Below, one piece after another: positions 7,877 to 15,222 of a stretch of DNA of 19,997 nucleotides. The notes below the pieces were generated by a model. The model saw only the letters and a program-made list of their open reading frames with translations. It searched no databases and was not told where the DNA came from. Source of the stretch: Bacteroidetes bacterium GWA2_30_7 (GTDB lineage Bacteria > Bacteroidota > Bacteroidia > Bacteroidales > GWF2-33-38); NCBI GenBank assembly GCA_001768155.1, contig MENC01000217.1, forward strand, positions 12,881-32,877. Reading direction: 5' to 3'. Numbering within the stretch: position 1 is the first letter of the stretch; every line of letters starts with the position of its first letter. The translations under genes were made by a program, and so were the position numbers.

Positions 7877-8866
7877 TCAAATAGGTTTAAACCCAATAAT
7901 ATTTCTAACTTCTTTAACCGTTTTTGCTGCACTTTCTCTAGCTTTTTCAGCACCATTTTTCAGTACTTTTTGTAGATATTGTTCGTTTGCGGATAAATCT
8001 GTAATTTTATTTCTAATAGGTTCGAGATACGATATAATGTCTTCGGCTAATTGCTTTTTCATATCGCCATATCGGATTGTGCAATTATTGTAATTATCAA
8101 GGAAATGCGAAAATGTATCTTTAGAGGAAATTACATTCATTATTGTAAATAAATTTTTAATACTTTCGGGCATTTCCTGATTTGGAATTGTTGGACCGAC
8201 ATCTGTTACTGCTTTCATAACTTTTTTGCGAATTGCAGCAGGTTCATCAGCTAAAAATATTCCATTTCCTTCCGATTTTCCCATTTTGCCTGTGCCGTCA
8301 AGTCCCGGAATTTTAATCAGATTATCGCCAAAATTAAAAGGATGTGGTTCGGGGAAGTAATCAACTTTATACAATCTGTTAAATCTATGTGCAAAATTTC
8401 TGGTCATTTCTAAGTGTTGTTCCTGGTCTTTGCCAACCGGAACTTTAGTAGCTTTGTGAATTAAAATATCAGCTGCCATTAAAACAGGATAGGTTAATAA
8501 CCCTGCATTAACATTTTCGGGTTGAGTACGAATTTTATCCTTAAACGACGTACATCGCTCTAATTCACCCATATATGCATTCATATTAAGCAATAAATAC
8601 AATTCAGCAGTTTCGGGCAAATCGCTTTGACGATAGAGAGTTGCAACTTCGGGGTCAAGTCCGGCAGCAAGATATTCTACTAATACTTGTTTTACACTAT
8701 CTCTTAAATTTTCGGGCGTTGGGTGAGTTGTTAATGAATGATAATCGGCAATAAAAAAATAGCATTTATGCTCATGTTGCATCTTTACAAAGTTACGTAA
8801 AGCACCAAAATAGTTTCCCAAATGCAAATTCCCTGTAGAACGAATTCCGCTTAAAACAATATCCAT
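7877..8866 (-). CDS. trpS: Tryptophanyl-tRNA synthetase
   Basis: A 329-residue class I aminoacyl-tRNA synthetase that charges tRNA-Trp in the cytoplasm. The HIGH motif is present as HLGN at 15-18 within STGNLHLGNYFG, and the KMSKS loop as KMGKS at 194-198. Other recognisable blocks are ADYHSLT near 41, the YPVLMAADIL helix near 126-135 and VGKDQEQHLEMTRN near 144-157. Length is usual for bacterial TrpS. It is the first gene of the minus-strand run. The intergenic region to the divergent histidine kinase is 167 bases and contains a -7-like box for this gene at 8912-8919. Confidence 0.97.
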   Translation of the reverse strand: MDIVLSGIRSTGNLHLGNYFGALRNFVKMQHEHKCYFFIADYHSLTTHPTPENLRDSVKQVLVEYLAAGLDPEVATLYRQSDLPETAELYLLLNMNAYMGELERCTSFKDKIRTQPENVNAGLLTYPVLMAADILIHKATKVPVGKDQEQHLEMTRNFAHRFNRLYKVDYFPEPHPFNFGDNLIKIPGLDGTGKMGKSEGNGIFLADEPAAIRKKVMKAVTDVGPTIPNQEMPESIKNLFTIMNVISSKDTFSHFLDNYNNCTIRYGDMKKQLAEDIISYLEPIRNKITDLSANEQYLQKVLKNGAEKARESAAKTVKEVRNIIGFKPI

Positions 8867-8911
8867 AATGAATGTAATATTTAAGATTTAATATTTTAAA
8901 AATTAAGAGTA

Positions 8912-8919
8912 CAAAGATA
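8912..8919 (-). promoter_or_regulatory. Putative Bacteroidota -7 promoter box for trpS (TATCTTTG on minus strand)
   Basis: Read on the minus strand the box is TATCTTTG, matching TAnnTTTG, and lies 46 bases upstream of the trpS ATG. A convincing TTG -33 element at the right spacing was not found, so only the -7 element supports the call. Confidence 0.4.
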
Positions 8920-9033
8920 CTGTTTTTTTGAAAATGTTTAATTTATAAAATCGCTTGAAGTTTGATTTTGTAACGAAGTTAAATTTTACATCTTAAATCC
9001 TTATTTTCAATTTTTTAATCTTAAATTTGCTTA

Positions 9034-11475
9034 ATGGAACAGAAAAGAATACTTCCCGAATCCCGAACTGTAATTTTTACAGTGTTAATAATTGTTGCTG
9101 TTGCAATTACAGGAACAATACTTTATATAAACTTATCGGGTATTTCTAAAAAAATTTCTGAATCAGTAAAAGCCAAATCTCCAGCTTCATTAATTACTAA
9201 ACAAATTTTGATAGAGCTTCGTTCTGCCGAAAACAATGCACGTTCATTCCATTTAACACAAGATTCATCATACATTCAAGAATATTATAATGCAATCCCA
9301 AATTTTGAAAATCGTATAAACGATTTAAAAAAATTATCAATTGAAAATCATATTTATTCCCAAATAATTGATAGTATAATCATATTAAGCTGGAAGGGAT
9401 TTGCTGTTATAAAAGTACAATCAGATATTGAAGACCCATTAAAAATAGCTAATGAATTAAATCTTATTTCAAAAAAAATAGATGAAACTTTTGAGGTTTC
9501 AACTTTGAAAGCAGACTCAGGAAATAAAATGAAAGACTTTTTTAAGCGACTTTTCATTAAAACAGATATTTCACAAATTTCTGAATCAAAAAATATAGAA
9601 AATATTAGTCCTAAAGAACAATTAATAAGCACCGTACTTAAAGTTAAATCGGCACAGATGCAACAACTTTCAGAATATAAACAAAACGAATATCAATTGT
9701 CGCAGGAAGCACTTCAAATAATGGAAAGATTAAATTTCTTTGCCGAAGAACTAAAACTAAATGAAGACTTTAGAGCTTTGCAGGAATCAAATTTTATCAA
9801 TCGTGAGATAAACAAACTAAAATATTATTCAATTCTGTTTTCGATAATTATATCTTGCTTTTTGTTTATGCTGGTTTATTTATTCCGAAACTACATTAAA
9901 AAGAAAAATCAGTATGAACATGCGCTTCTTGAATCGAAGCAAAAAGCCGAAGAATTGGCTAAAGCAAAAGAATCGTTTTTGGCAAATATGAGCCATGAAA
10001 TTAAAACTCCGTTGAATGCTATTTATGGTTTTACAGAGCAGATTTTATCCGGTGAATTAAACCCTGAACAAAAAATACAGCTAAATGTTGTAAAAAGTTC
10101 AGCCGCATATCTCACAAAATTAGTGAACGATATATTGACTTATGCAAAACTTCAATCGGGCAAATCTCAACTTGAAATTACAAGTTTTAATTTAAAAAAA
10201 GAATTTTCTGAAATAGTGGAATTATTTAAAAATCAAGCTAATTCAAAAGGTATTCTATTATTACCAAAAATAGATGAATTTTTTCCTGAAATTATTAAAA
10301 GCGATAAAAATAAATTAAAACAGGTAATATTTAATATTTTTGGAAATGCTATAAAATTCACTAACAAAGGAGAAGTAAAAATTTCGTTAAAAATAATTGA
10401 ATCTAAAGAAACTAATTTATTAAGAATTGTTGTTTCCGATACAGGCATTGGAATTGACGAAAATAAACTTCCAAAACTTTTTAAAGAATTTGAACAAGGC
10501 GATGCTCAAATAAATAAAAAATACGGCGGCTCCGGTTTAGGACTTGTAATTACAAAACAAATTATCGAACAATTATCCGGAAAAATTAATATTACAAGCA
10601 AGGAAAATGTTGGTACAAAGGTTACTATTACAATTCCTGTAGAAATTTCTACAGAACTTCAAGTAAAATCTGAAAATGATATTAATCTGGTGCTTGATTA
10701 CGAAAAATTAATCGGTACAAAAATATTAATTGTTGACGATGAAGAGTTTAATCGCTTACTTTTTAAGTCAATTCTAAAAAAATACCAAGTCGAAGTATTT
10801 GAGGCAGAAAATGGCGAAACGGCAATTAATTTAATCAAAAATCATTTGTTCAATTTGATTATTATGGATATTAGAATGCCCGAAAAAAATGGAATAGAAA
10901 CAACAAAAGAAATAAGAATATTTAATCAAAAATTACCAATTCTTGCCTCAACTGCCGAAATCAGCGAAGAAAATATTGTAAAATGTGTAAGTGCCGGTAT
11001 GAATGGTCTTGTTTTTAAACCTTTTACAGAAAAAGAACTATTGGAAAAAATTATTGAAGCAATTTCCGGCAACAATAAAACTGAAAACAAAAAATTCCCA
11101 ATTGTGGAGATAATTCCAGAAGCCAAAAAAACGAATCAACGAATCATTAATTTAGATAATATCACCGAATATTCTAACGGCGATGAAAATTTCAGGAAAG
11201 AAATGCTCCAATTATTCTATAATTCAATAAATAAGGCACTGAATCAAATTGAAGAATTTGTGGAAACTAAAAATTATTCGAATGTAAGCGAAGTTGCACA
11301 TAAAATAATTCCATCGTGCAAGCATTTTGAAGCTTATGAATTATATAATATTTTAAAATATTTTGAAAATCTAAAGAACATTCAAAATGTTGAATTAATT
11401 GAAATTAAAAAGAACCTTGAAGAACTTCGAAATCAAATTAACATTATAAATAAAGAATTAGAATTACTTTTGTAG
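9034..11475 (+). CDS. Hybrid sensor histidine kinase with receiver and HPt domains
   Basis: An 813-residue membrane kinase. Transmembrane helix 1 is at ~13-33, a periplasmic helical sensor region with no recognised ligand site spans ~35-262, and helix 2 is at ~265-288, followed by a short coiled coil. The HisKA domain has the H-box FLANMSHEIKTPLNAI with phospho-acceptor His321. The ATPase domain has Asn438 in the N-box, the G1 box with Asp469 (SDTGIGID) and the GGSGLGL G2 box. A receiver domain follows, with Asp612 as the predicted phosphorylation site and Lys662 in FKPF. The C-terminus is an HPt domain with His756 in VAHKI. All catalytic residues look intact. The gene lies 464 bases upstream of an NtrC-type regulator gene on the same strand, its probable phosphorelay target. 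Confidence 0.93.
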   Translation: MEQKRILPESRTVIFTVLIIVAVAITGTILYINLSGISKKISESVKAKSPASLITKQILIELRSAENNARSFHLTQDSSYIQEYYNAIPNFENRINDLKKLSIENHIYSQIIDSIIILSWKGFAVIKVQSDIEDPLKIANELNLISKKIDETFEVSTLKADSGNKMKDFFKRLFIKTDISQISESKNIENISPKEQLISTVLKVKSAQMQQLSEYKQNEYQLSQEALQIMERLNFFAEELKLNEDFRALQESNFINREINKLKYYSILFSIIISCFLFMLVYLFRNYIKKKNQYEHALLESKQKAEELAKAKESFLANMSHEIKTPLNAIYGFTEQILSGELNPEQKIQLNVVKSSAAYLTKLVNDILTYAKLQSGKSQLEITSFNLKKEFSEIVELFKNQANSKGILLLPKIDEFFPEIIKSDKNKLKQVIFNIFGNAIKFTNKGEVKISLKIIESKETNLLRIVVSDTGIGIDENKLPKLFKEFEQGDAQINKKYGGSGLGLVITKQIIEQLSGKINITSKENVGTKVTITIPVEISTELQVKSENDINLVLDYEKLIGTKILIVDDEEFNRLLFKSILKKYQVEVFEAENGETAINLIKNHLFNLIIMDIRMPEKNGIETTKEIRIFNQKLPILASTAEISEENIVKCVSAGMNGLVFKPFTEKELLEKIIEAISGNNKTENKKFPIVEIIPEAKKTNQRIINLDNITEYSNGDENFRKEMLQLFYNSINKALNQIEEFVETKNYSNVSEVAHKIIPSCKHFEAYELYNILKYFENLKNIQNVELIEIKKNLEELRNQINIINKELELLL

Positions 11476-11498
11476 TTTAGAGTTTGAAGTTCACCTCA

Positions 11499-11600
11499 CC
11501 CCGACCCTCTCTTATTGGAGAGGGAGAAAGAGTTTGAGGTTTGTAGTTCCGTCATTGTGAGGTGGTTATTGAGCGAAGTCGAAATATACGAAGCAATCTT
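11499..11600. repeat. Intergenic repeat block 1: GC-rich hairpin plus half of a GTCATTG...GAAGCAATCT element
   Basis: CCCTCTC (11505-11511) and GAGAGGG (11518-11524) form a perfect 7-bp stem with loop TTATTG, inside a CACCCCGACCCTC context. At 11551-11599 there is a GTCATTG...GCGAAGTCG...GAAGCAATCT segment, recalled as one arm of a palindromic element dispersed in Bacteroidota genomes. The matching right arm is not present here. The hairpin lies 29 bases after the kinase stop but lacks a following T-run. Confidence 0.55.
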
Positions 11601-11626
11601 TTTTGAGATTTGGAACTTGTAAATCT

Positions 11627-11704
11627 TGTCATTCTGAACGCAGTGAAGAATCTAGCAGTGAAGAATCTAACTCTAAAAAAGATGCTTCCTTCGTCAGCAT
11701 GACA
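11627..11704. repeat. Intergenic repeat block 2: imperfect inverted repeat with internal 15-base tandem duplication
   Basis: The left arm starts TGTCATTCTGAACGCAGTGA at 11627, and the right arm 11680-11704 ends TCAGCATGACA. They are imperfect reverse complements, giving a MITE- or REP-like palindrome of about 78 bases. Inside it, GCAGTGAAGAATCTA is duplicated exactly in tandem at 11640-11654 and 11655-11669, probably by slippage. Copies of TTGGAACTT stand on both sides of this block, at 11610 and 11719. Confidence 0.6.
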
Positions 11705-11739
11705 ATAGGTTTTGAAACTTGGAACTTCGAATATAATAA

Positions 11740-11877
11740 CCCTGACCTTTAGGTCGGGGTAAAGTAAGAAAAGAGATATGGGCTTTAGCCCTGAATTTTC
11801 AAAGTAAAGAAAAAAGAAAGCATGGCTAAAGCCGGAAATTTTTCGAGGTTTTTTAAACCCCGACCTAAAGGTCAGGG
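11740..11877. repeat. Intergenic repeat block 3: nested inverted repeats, MITE-like
   Basis: The 20-base arms at 11740-11759 and 11858-11877 are exact reverse complements, with cores CCTTTAGG and CCTAAAGG that are themselves near-palindromic. Nested inside, GGCTTTAGCC (11781-11790) and GGCTAAAGCC (11824-11833) are a second exact inverted pair. The whole element is ~138 bases, non-coding, and could fold into one long cruciform. It is bracketed by TTGGAACTT copies at 11719 and 11911. Form and size fit a miniature inverted-repeat element; no target-site duplication was identified. Confidence 0.7.
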
Positions 11878-11939
11878 TAAATCAAAGTAATTCTACTATT
11901 AATTTGAACCTTGGAACTTGAAATTTGAATAAAAAGCTT

Positions 11940-13295
11940 ATGACAAAAAAAAATTTTAAAGTTTTTATTTTAGAAGACGACGAGTGGTACAATAAACTGC
12001 TGGTTCATTCTGTATCGTTTAACCCCGATTATGAAGTGAAAAGCTTTTTTACTGCTGCCGATTTATTTAAAAATATTAACGAAAAACCTGACGTTGTTAC
12101 TGTTGATTACCGTTTACCTGATTCAAACGGAGAGGAAGTTCTCGAAAAAATAAAAGAATTATCGCCCTACACCGAAGTAATTGTTATTTCGGAACAAGAA
12201 AACATTGAAACGGCTGTAACTCTGTTAAAAAAAGGAGCTTACGATTATCTTGTAAAAGAAAAAAGCATACGCGACAGATTATTGGCGGTAATTAACAATA
12301 TCAGAAAAAAAACTGAACTTGAATCAAGAATAAATGTTCTTGAAAAAGAACTTCAAAAAAAGCACGATTTTTCAAATACAATTATCGGCTCAAGTGAAGT
12401 AATGAGAAATATTAATAATTTGATTGAAAAGGCAATTGAAGTTAATATAATTGTTACAGTTACAGGCGAAACAGGAACTGGAAAAGAAGTAGTTGCAAAA
12501 GCAATTCATTATAATTCTGTAAGAAAAAACAAACCATTTGTGGCTGTAAATTTAGCTGCTATTCCAACCGAATTGATTGAAAGCGAATTATTCGGACACG
12601 AAAAAGGAGCTTTTACAGGAGCAATAACCCGCCGGATTGGAAAATTTGAAGAAGCTGACGGAGGAACTCTGTTTTTAGATGAAATCGGTGAAATGGAATT
12701 ATCAGTTCAGGCAAAGCTGCTAAGGGCAATTCAGGAAAAAGAAATTGTAAGGATTGGCTCAAATTTACCTGTTAAAACAGACTGTAGGATAATAATTGCA
12801 ACTCACAAAAATTTAGCAGAGGAAGTTAAAAACGGACATTTCAGAGAAGATTTATTTTACAGACTTTACGGACTTAATATTGATTTACCGCCATTGAGAG
12901 AAAGAGGTAACGACATTTTGATTTTAGCCAAACATTTTATGGATATTTTTTGTAAAGAAAATAAGTTTGAGGATAAAACCCTGAGCGAATCGGCACAGCG
13001 AAAGCTTTTGGCATATCATTTTCCGGGAAATGTGCGGGAATTAAAATCAACAGTTGAGCTTGCGGTAGTTATGTGTAACAGCGATATTATTCAGGCGGAA
13101 AACATTAATTTATCGTCATATAATACACTAACAGAAGCCGTTTCAGAAGAAACAACCCTCAGAGAATACGATATGAAAATTGTAAAAAGTTATCTGAAAA
13201 AATACGACGATAACATGAAATTGGTTGCAGAAAAATTGGATATAAGCCTCTCTACTATTTACCGAATGTTGAAAGAGGAAGAGAAGGGTTTGTGA
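11940..13295 (+). CDS. NtrC-family sigma-54-dependent response regulator
   Basis: A 451-residue activator from the ATG at 11940. An in-frame TTG at 11925 would add five residues but lies inside repeat-like sequence and is not favoured. The receiver domain occupies residues 1-~120, with acidic residues in FILEDDEW and phospho-acceptor Asp56 in VDYRLPDS. The AAA+ domain spans ~150-385: Walker A GETGTGKE at 176-183, the sigma-54 contact loop GAFTGA at 223-228, Walker B at LFLDE with Asp247, and FREDLFYRL as the arginine-finger region. The C-terminus is a Fis-type helix-turn-helix (KLVAEKLDISLSTIYRML). It should activate sigma-54 promoters on phosphorylation. The upstream kinase gene is the likely donor through its HPt His756. 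Target genes are not evident in the window. Confidence 0.95.
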   Translation: MTKKNFKVFILEDDEWYNKLLVHSVSFNPDYEVKSFFTAADLFKNINEKPDVVTVDYRLPDSNGEEVLEKIKELSPYTEVIVISEQENIETAVTLLKKGAYDYLVKEKSIRDRLLAVINNIRKKTELESRINVLEKELQKKHDFSNTIIGSSEVMRNINNLIEKAIEVNIIVTVTGETGTGKEVVAKAIHYNSVRKNKPFVAVNLAAIPTELIESELFGHEKGAFTGAITRRIGKFEEADGGTLFLDEIGEMELSVQAKLLRAIQEKEIVRIGSNLPVKTDCRIIIATHKNLAEEVKNGHFREDLFYRLYGLNIDLPPLRERGNDILILAKHFMDIFCKENKFEDKTLSESAQRKLLAYHFPGNVRELKSTVELAVVMCNSDIIQAENINLSSYNTLTEAVSEETTLREYDMKIVKSYLKKYDDNMKLVAEKLDISLSTIYRMLKEEEKGL

Positions 13296-13340
13296 AGGTT
13301 TTTATAAGCAAAAAACCACAAAATAAATCACTTAACTTTA

Positions 13341-13370
13341 TTGTAAATATTATTAGAATTTATACTTTTG
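13341..13370 (+). promoter_or_regulatory. Putative Bacteroidota promoter (TTG, 19 bases, TACTTTTG)
   Basis: TTG at 13341-13343 and TACTTTTG at 13363-13370 are separated by 19 bases, fitting the Bacteroidota -33/-7 arrangement. It points toward the gene at 13542, leaving a leader of about 165 bases. That leader contains an inverted repeat TAAATGTT/AACATTTA (13395-13402 and 13421-13428) and the boundary-like element at 13471-13490. Confidence 0.45.
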
Positions 13371-13470
13371 GTATTGTTCAGAATTTAGCGTTTGTAAATG
13401 TTTACACTCGTTTATTAATGAACATTTAGTGGATTGAGTATTAAATGAATAATTAGGTGGGGTGAATGAA

Positions 13471-13490
13471 GCCACAAGTTAGGGGCAATG
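13471..13490. repeat. Boundary-like element A, upstream of the accessory membrane protein
   Basis: The segment GCCACAAGTTAGGGGCAATG contains GTTAGGGGC (13478-13486), the exact reverse complement of GCCCCTAAC at 14636-14644 on the other side of the next gene. The wider match (CCAnnGCCCCTAAC when inverted) covers about 14 bases. It also shares the GCCA-CAA-n-GCAAT layout of element C at 18024-18059. Confidence 0.4.
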
Positions 13491-13541
13491 GTTAAAAAAG
13501 ACAACCAGCAATATGACAAATAACATCAAAATAAATAAAGA

Positions 13542-14567
13542 ATGAAAAAATTTATTATTAAGCATACACCGACAGTAATAGGTATAACCATTACGACTAT
13601 TCTTATTCCAGCCATAATGATACATTTTAATCTTTTTGCTCCAAAACCCAATTTAAAATTTTACTTAGGTGATTATTATCAACTAGCTCGAACAGACAAA
13701 CACATTGACAGCTTATCCATTTCATATAAATGTATAGATATTGTAAAGGACAGTATGAATTTAGCTTTAACAAAGATTAAAATTGCAAATAAAGGAAGCC
13801 AAAGCATTAAACCTAATGATTACACGCGACCTTTAGGAATGATAATAAGTAATTGCAAAATCATTAATGTCGGAGTAGATATTGATAAAAAAGATTTTTT
13901 AACCAAAAATCTAAAACCAAGAATAATAAATGACTCAACAATTGAATTGAGTAATCTTCCTTTTGATTGTAACGAAGAAGTTACTTTTAATGTATGTATT
14001 TTATATAATTGGAATCAAATACCTGACTATAATGCAATAGGTAAAATTGATGGAATGAAAGATAAAATTCCTACTTTACTTGAAGGTGAAGACGACCCTT
14101 TTCTCCCAAAAGAAGATTTGATTGATATTGCAATAATTGTTTTAATTGAATTCGCAACAATTGTTTTAATTCTTTTCTTGATAAGTTTATTTCGCAGAGC
14201 AAAAATTTTGAAAAAATTGAATCCACTTGGAATAGAAAAATTAAATCCAATTCAAGAACAATTTGTAAAACTCTATATGAAACTTGGAAAAAAAGATTTT
14301 CTTAAACTTATAACGGGTATAGTTAACGATGACAAATATATTAACAATGAAGAACAATTTCTTGATGCATTCAAAAAAGTAAATATAACACGTAAAGGTT
14401 TGTTCTTCTTTCTTAGAAAATTACAACATGTATCTCCTTTTACAAGAAGCACTAAATTTTTAATAAAAAACAATTTACTAAAAGAAGAAAATGAAAAATA
14501 CACTATTTCTGAAGAATTAAAAAATGAAGCACAAATTACATTAAAGCGTTTCATTTCTTCTAGTTGA
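13542..14567 (+). CDS. Unrecognised two-helix membrane protein with winged-helix-like cytoplasmic end
   Basis: A 341-residue protein I do not recognise. Visible parts are a transmembrane helix at ~10-33, a soluble region at ~34-190 with beta-strand-like character, a second strong transmembrane helix at 196-217 followed by a basic FRRAKILKKL stop, and a Lys-rich helical domain at ~218-341. By the positive-inside rule the central region is periplasmic and both ends cytoplasmic. The last ~80 residues (KGLFFFLRKLQ..., then FLIKNNLLKEENEKYTISEEL) read like a helix-helix-wing fold, suggesting DNA binding or protein contact at the membrane. It stands alone between a sigma-54 regulator and a restriction operon, bracketed by inverted GTTAGGGGC/GCCCCTAAC sequences, as expected for an acquired cassette gene. 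A role in defence or signalling is only a guess from context. It ends with TGA. Confidence 0.75.
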   Translation: MKKFIIKHTPTVIGITITTILIPAIMIHFNLFAPKPNLKFYLGDYYQLARTDKHIDSLSISYKCIDIVKDSMNLALTKIKIANKGSQSIKPNDYTRPLGMIISNCKIINVGVDIDKKDFLTKNLKPRIINDSTIELSNLPFDCNEEVTFNVCILYNWNQIPDYNAIGKIDGMKDKIPTLLEGEDDPFLPKEDLIDIAIIVLIEFATIVLILFLISLFRRAKILKKLNPLGIEKLNPIQEQFVKLYMKLGKKDFLKLITGIVNDDKYINNEEQFLDAFKKVNITRKGLFFFLRKLQHVSPFTRSTKFLIKNNLLKEENEKYTISEELKNEAQITLKRFISSS

Positions 14568-14631
14568 CAAATAAATAATTACTTTATCCTGACTACATTC
14601 AAATAAAAACATTGACAACAAAAGACAAAAC

Positions 14632-14755
14632 CACAGCCCCTAACACACGGTTAAAATTTAGCAGGCTGTTATGGGCAACTTGACAAATATAACAAGGTTC
14701 AAACATTTTAGCGGTTTGACAGTAACTGCAAGTAAAAGCCTGCCAAATTCAACCG
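14632..14755. repeat. Structured boundary element B between the accessory gene and the restriction operon
   Basis: GCCCCTAACA (14636-14645) and TGTTATGGGC (14667-14676) are inverted with one mismatch. The segment 14648-14667 (CGGTTAAAATTTAGCAGGCT) is echoed inverted at 14737-14755 (AGCCTGCCAAATTCAACCG) with only a few differences, so the ~120-base unit could fold into a long stem with a side hairpin. This accounts for much of the 329-base gap 14568-14896; the rest holds the XRE promoter region. The layout recalls recombination-site hairpins, but the canonical integron attC core GTTRRRY is not matched. Confidence 0.5.
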
Positions 14756-14824
14756 CCATCCATTGGCATTCATTGTAAAAAGAGCCCGAAGCAACATTGA
14801 AACATTGAAAAAAAAGTATAAAAC

Positions 14825-14859
14825 TTGACTATAAATTCGCAAATTAATATTACGTTTGC
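14825..14859 (+). promoter_or_regulatory. Putative promoter with overlapping dyad operator for the restriction operon
   Basis: TACGTTTG (14851-14858) fits the Bacteroidota -7 consensus TAnnTTTG, with TTG at 14825-14827 as a -33 candidate 23 bases upstream (slightly long). Overlapping the -7 box is a dyad, GCAAA (14839-14843) and TTTGC (14855-14859), around a TAATATTA palindrome. Such a dyad is a natural operator for the XRE protein encoded 38 bases downstream, which would allow autoregulation. This is an inference from position and symmetry. Confidence 0.4.
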
Positions 14860-14896
14860 TAATAATATATCAAATCAAAAAACAGAATTACAATAA

Positions 14897-15220
14897 ATGG
14901 CAAGTTTTGGACATTTTATTAAGATTGAGCGAGAAAAAAGAGAATGGACTCAAACCGATTTTGGTGCAAAAATCGGAATTAATTCAAGTGCTATAAGTCG
15001 CATTGAAAATGGTACACAAAAATTTAGTATTTCAAAACTTAAAAAACTTTCAGAAGTTTTTGAAATAAACTTGCTGAATTTAAGAGATTTGTTTTTTGCT
15101 GATAAGTTTGCAAGAGAAGCTTATAAATACAATTGTTCAGAAAATGTTTTTATAGTTGCTGAAAGCACAACAACTTATTATAAAAATATAAACACGAAAC
15201 AGGGTAAATTAGAATTGTAA
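14897..15220 (+). CDS. XRE-family helix-turn-helix regulator of the restriction operon
   Basis: A 107-residue protein with a Cro/C1-type helix-turn-helix at residues ~5-63. The pattern is WTQTDFGAKIGINSSAISRIENG followed by FSISKLKKLSEVFEI, of which TQTDFGAKIG and SSAISRIENG are the two central helices. The remaining ~40 residues are a short tail without a recognised domain. The stop codon is two bases before the ATG of the methyltransferase/nuclease gene, so the three genes form one operon. Controllers of this type keep restriction enzyme levels low until the host is methylated. A dyad at 14839-14859 overlapping a -7-like box is a candidate binding site. Calling it a C-protein is an inference from context; the DNA-binding fold is clear. 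Confidence 0.88.
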   Translation: MASFGHFIKIEREKREWTQTDFGAKIGINSSAISRIENGTQKFSISKLKKLSEVFEINLLNLRDLFFADKFAREAYKYNCSENVFIVAESTTTYYKNINTKQGKLEL

Positions 15221-15222
15221 TT

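Noticed and set aside
9022..9029. TAAATTTG as a promoter for the histidine kinase
   Set aside because: It ends only four bases before the ATG, which would require a leaderless message, and there is no -33 element; it may be chance in AT-rich DNA.
11505..11524. Intrinsic terminator after the histidine kinase
   Set aside because: The hairpin is perfect but is followed by AGAAAGAG rather than a T-run, and it belongs to a repeat-like block.
11925..11940. TTG start for the response regulator
   Set aside because: It lies at the end of a TTGGAACTTGAAATTTG repeat-like sequence, and the ATG at 11940 gives the normal receiver-domain start.
14636..14676. Classical integron attC site
   Set aside because: The inverted ends do not match the RYYYAAC/GTTRRRY core, and no integrase gene is visible, so only a general cassette-like boundary is claimed.
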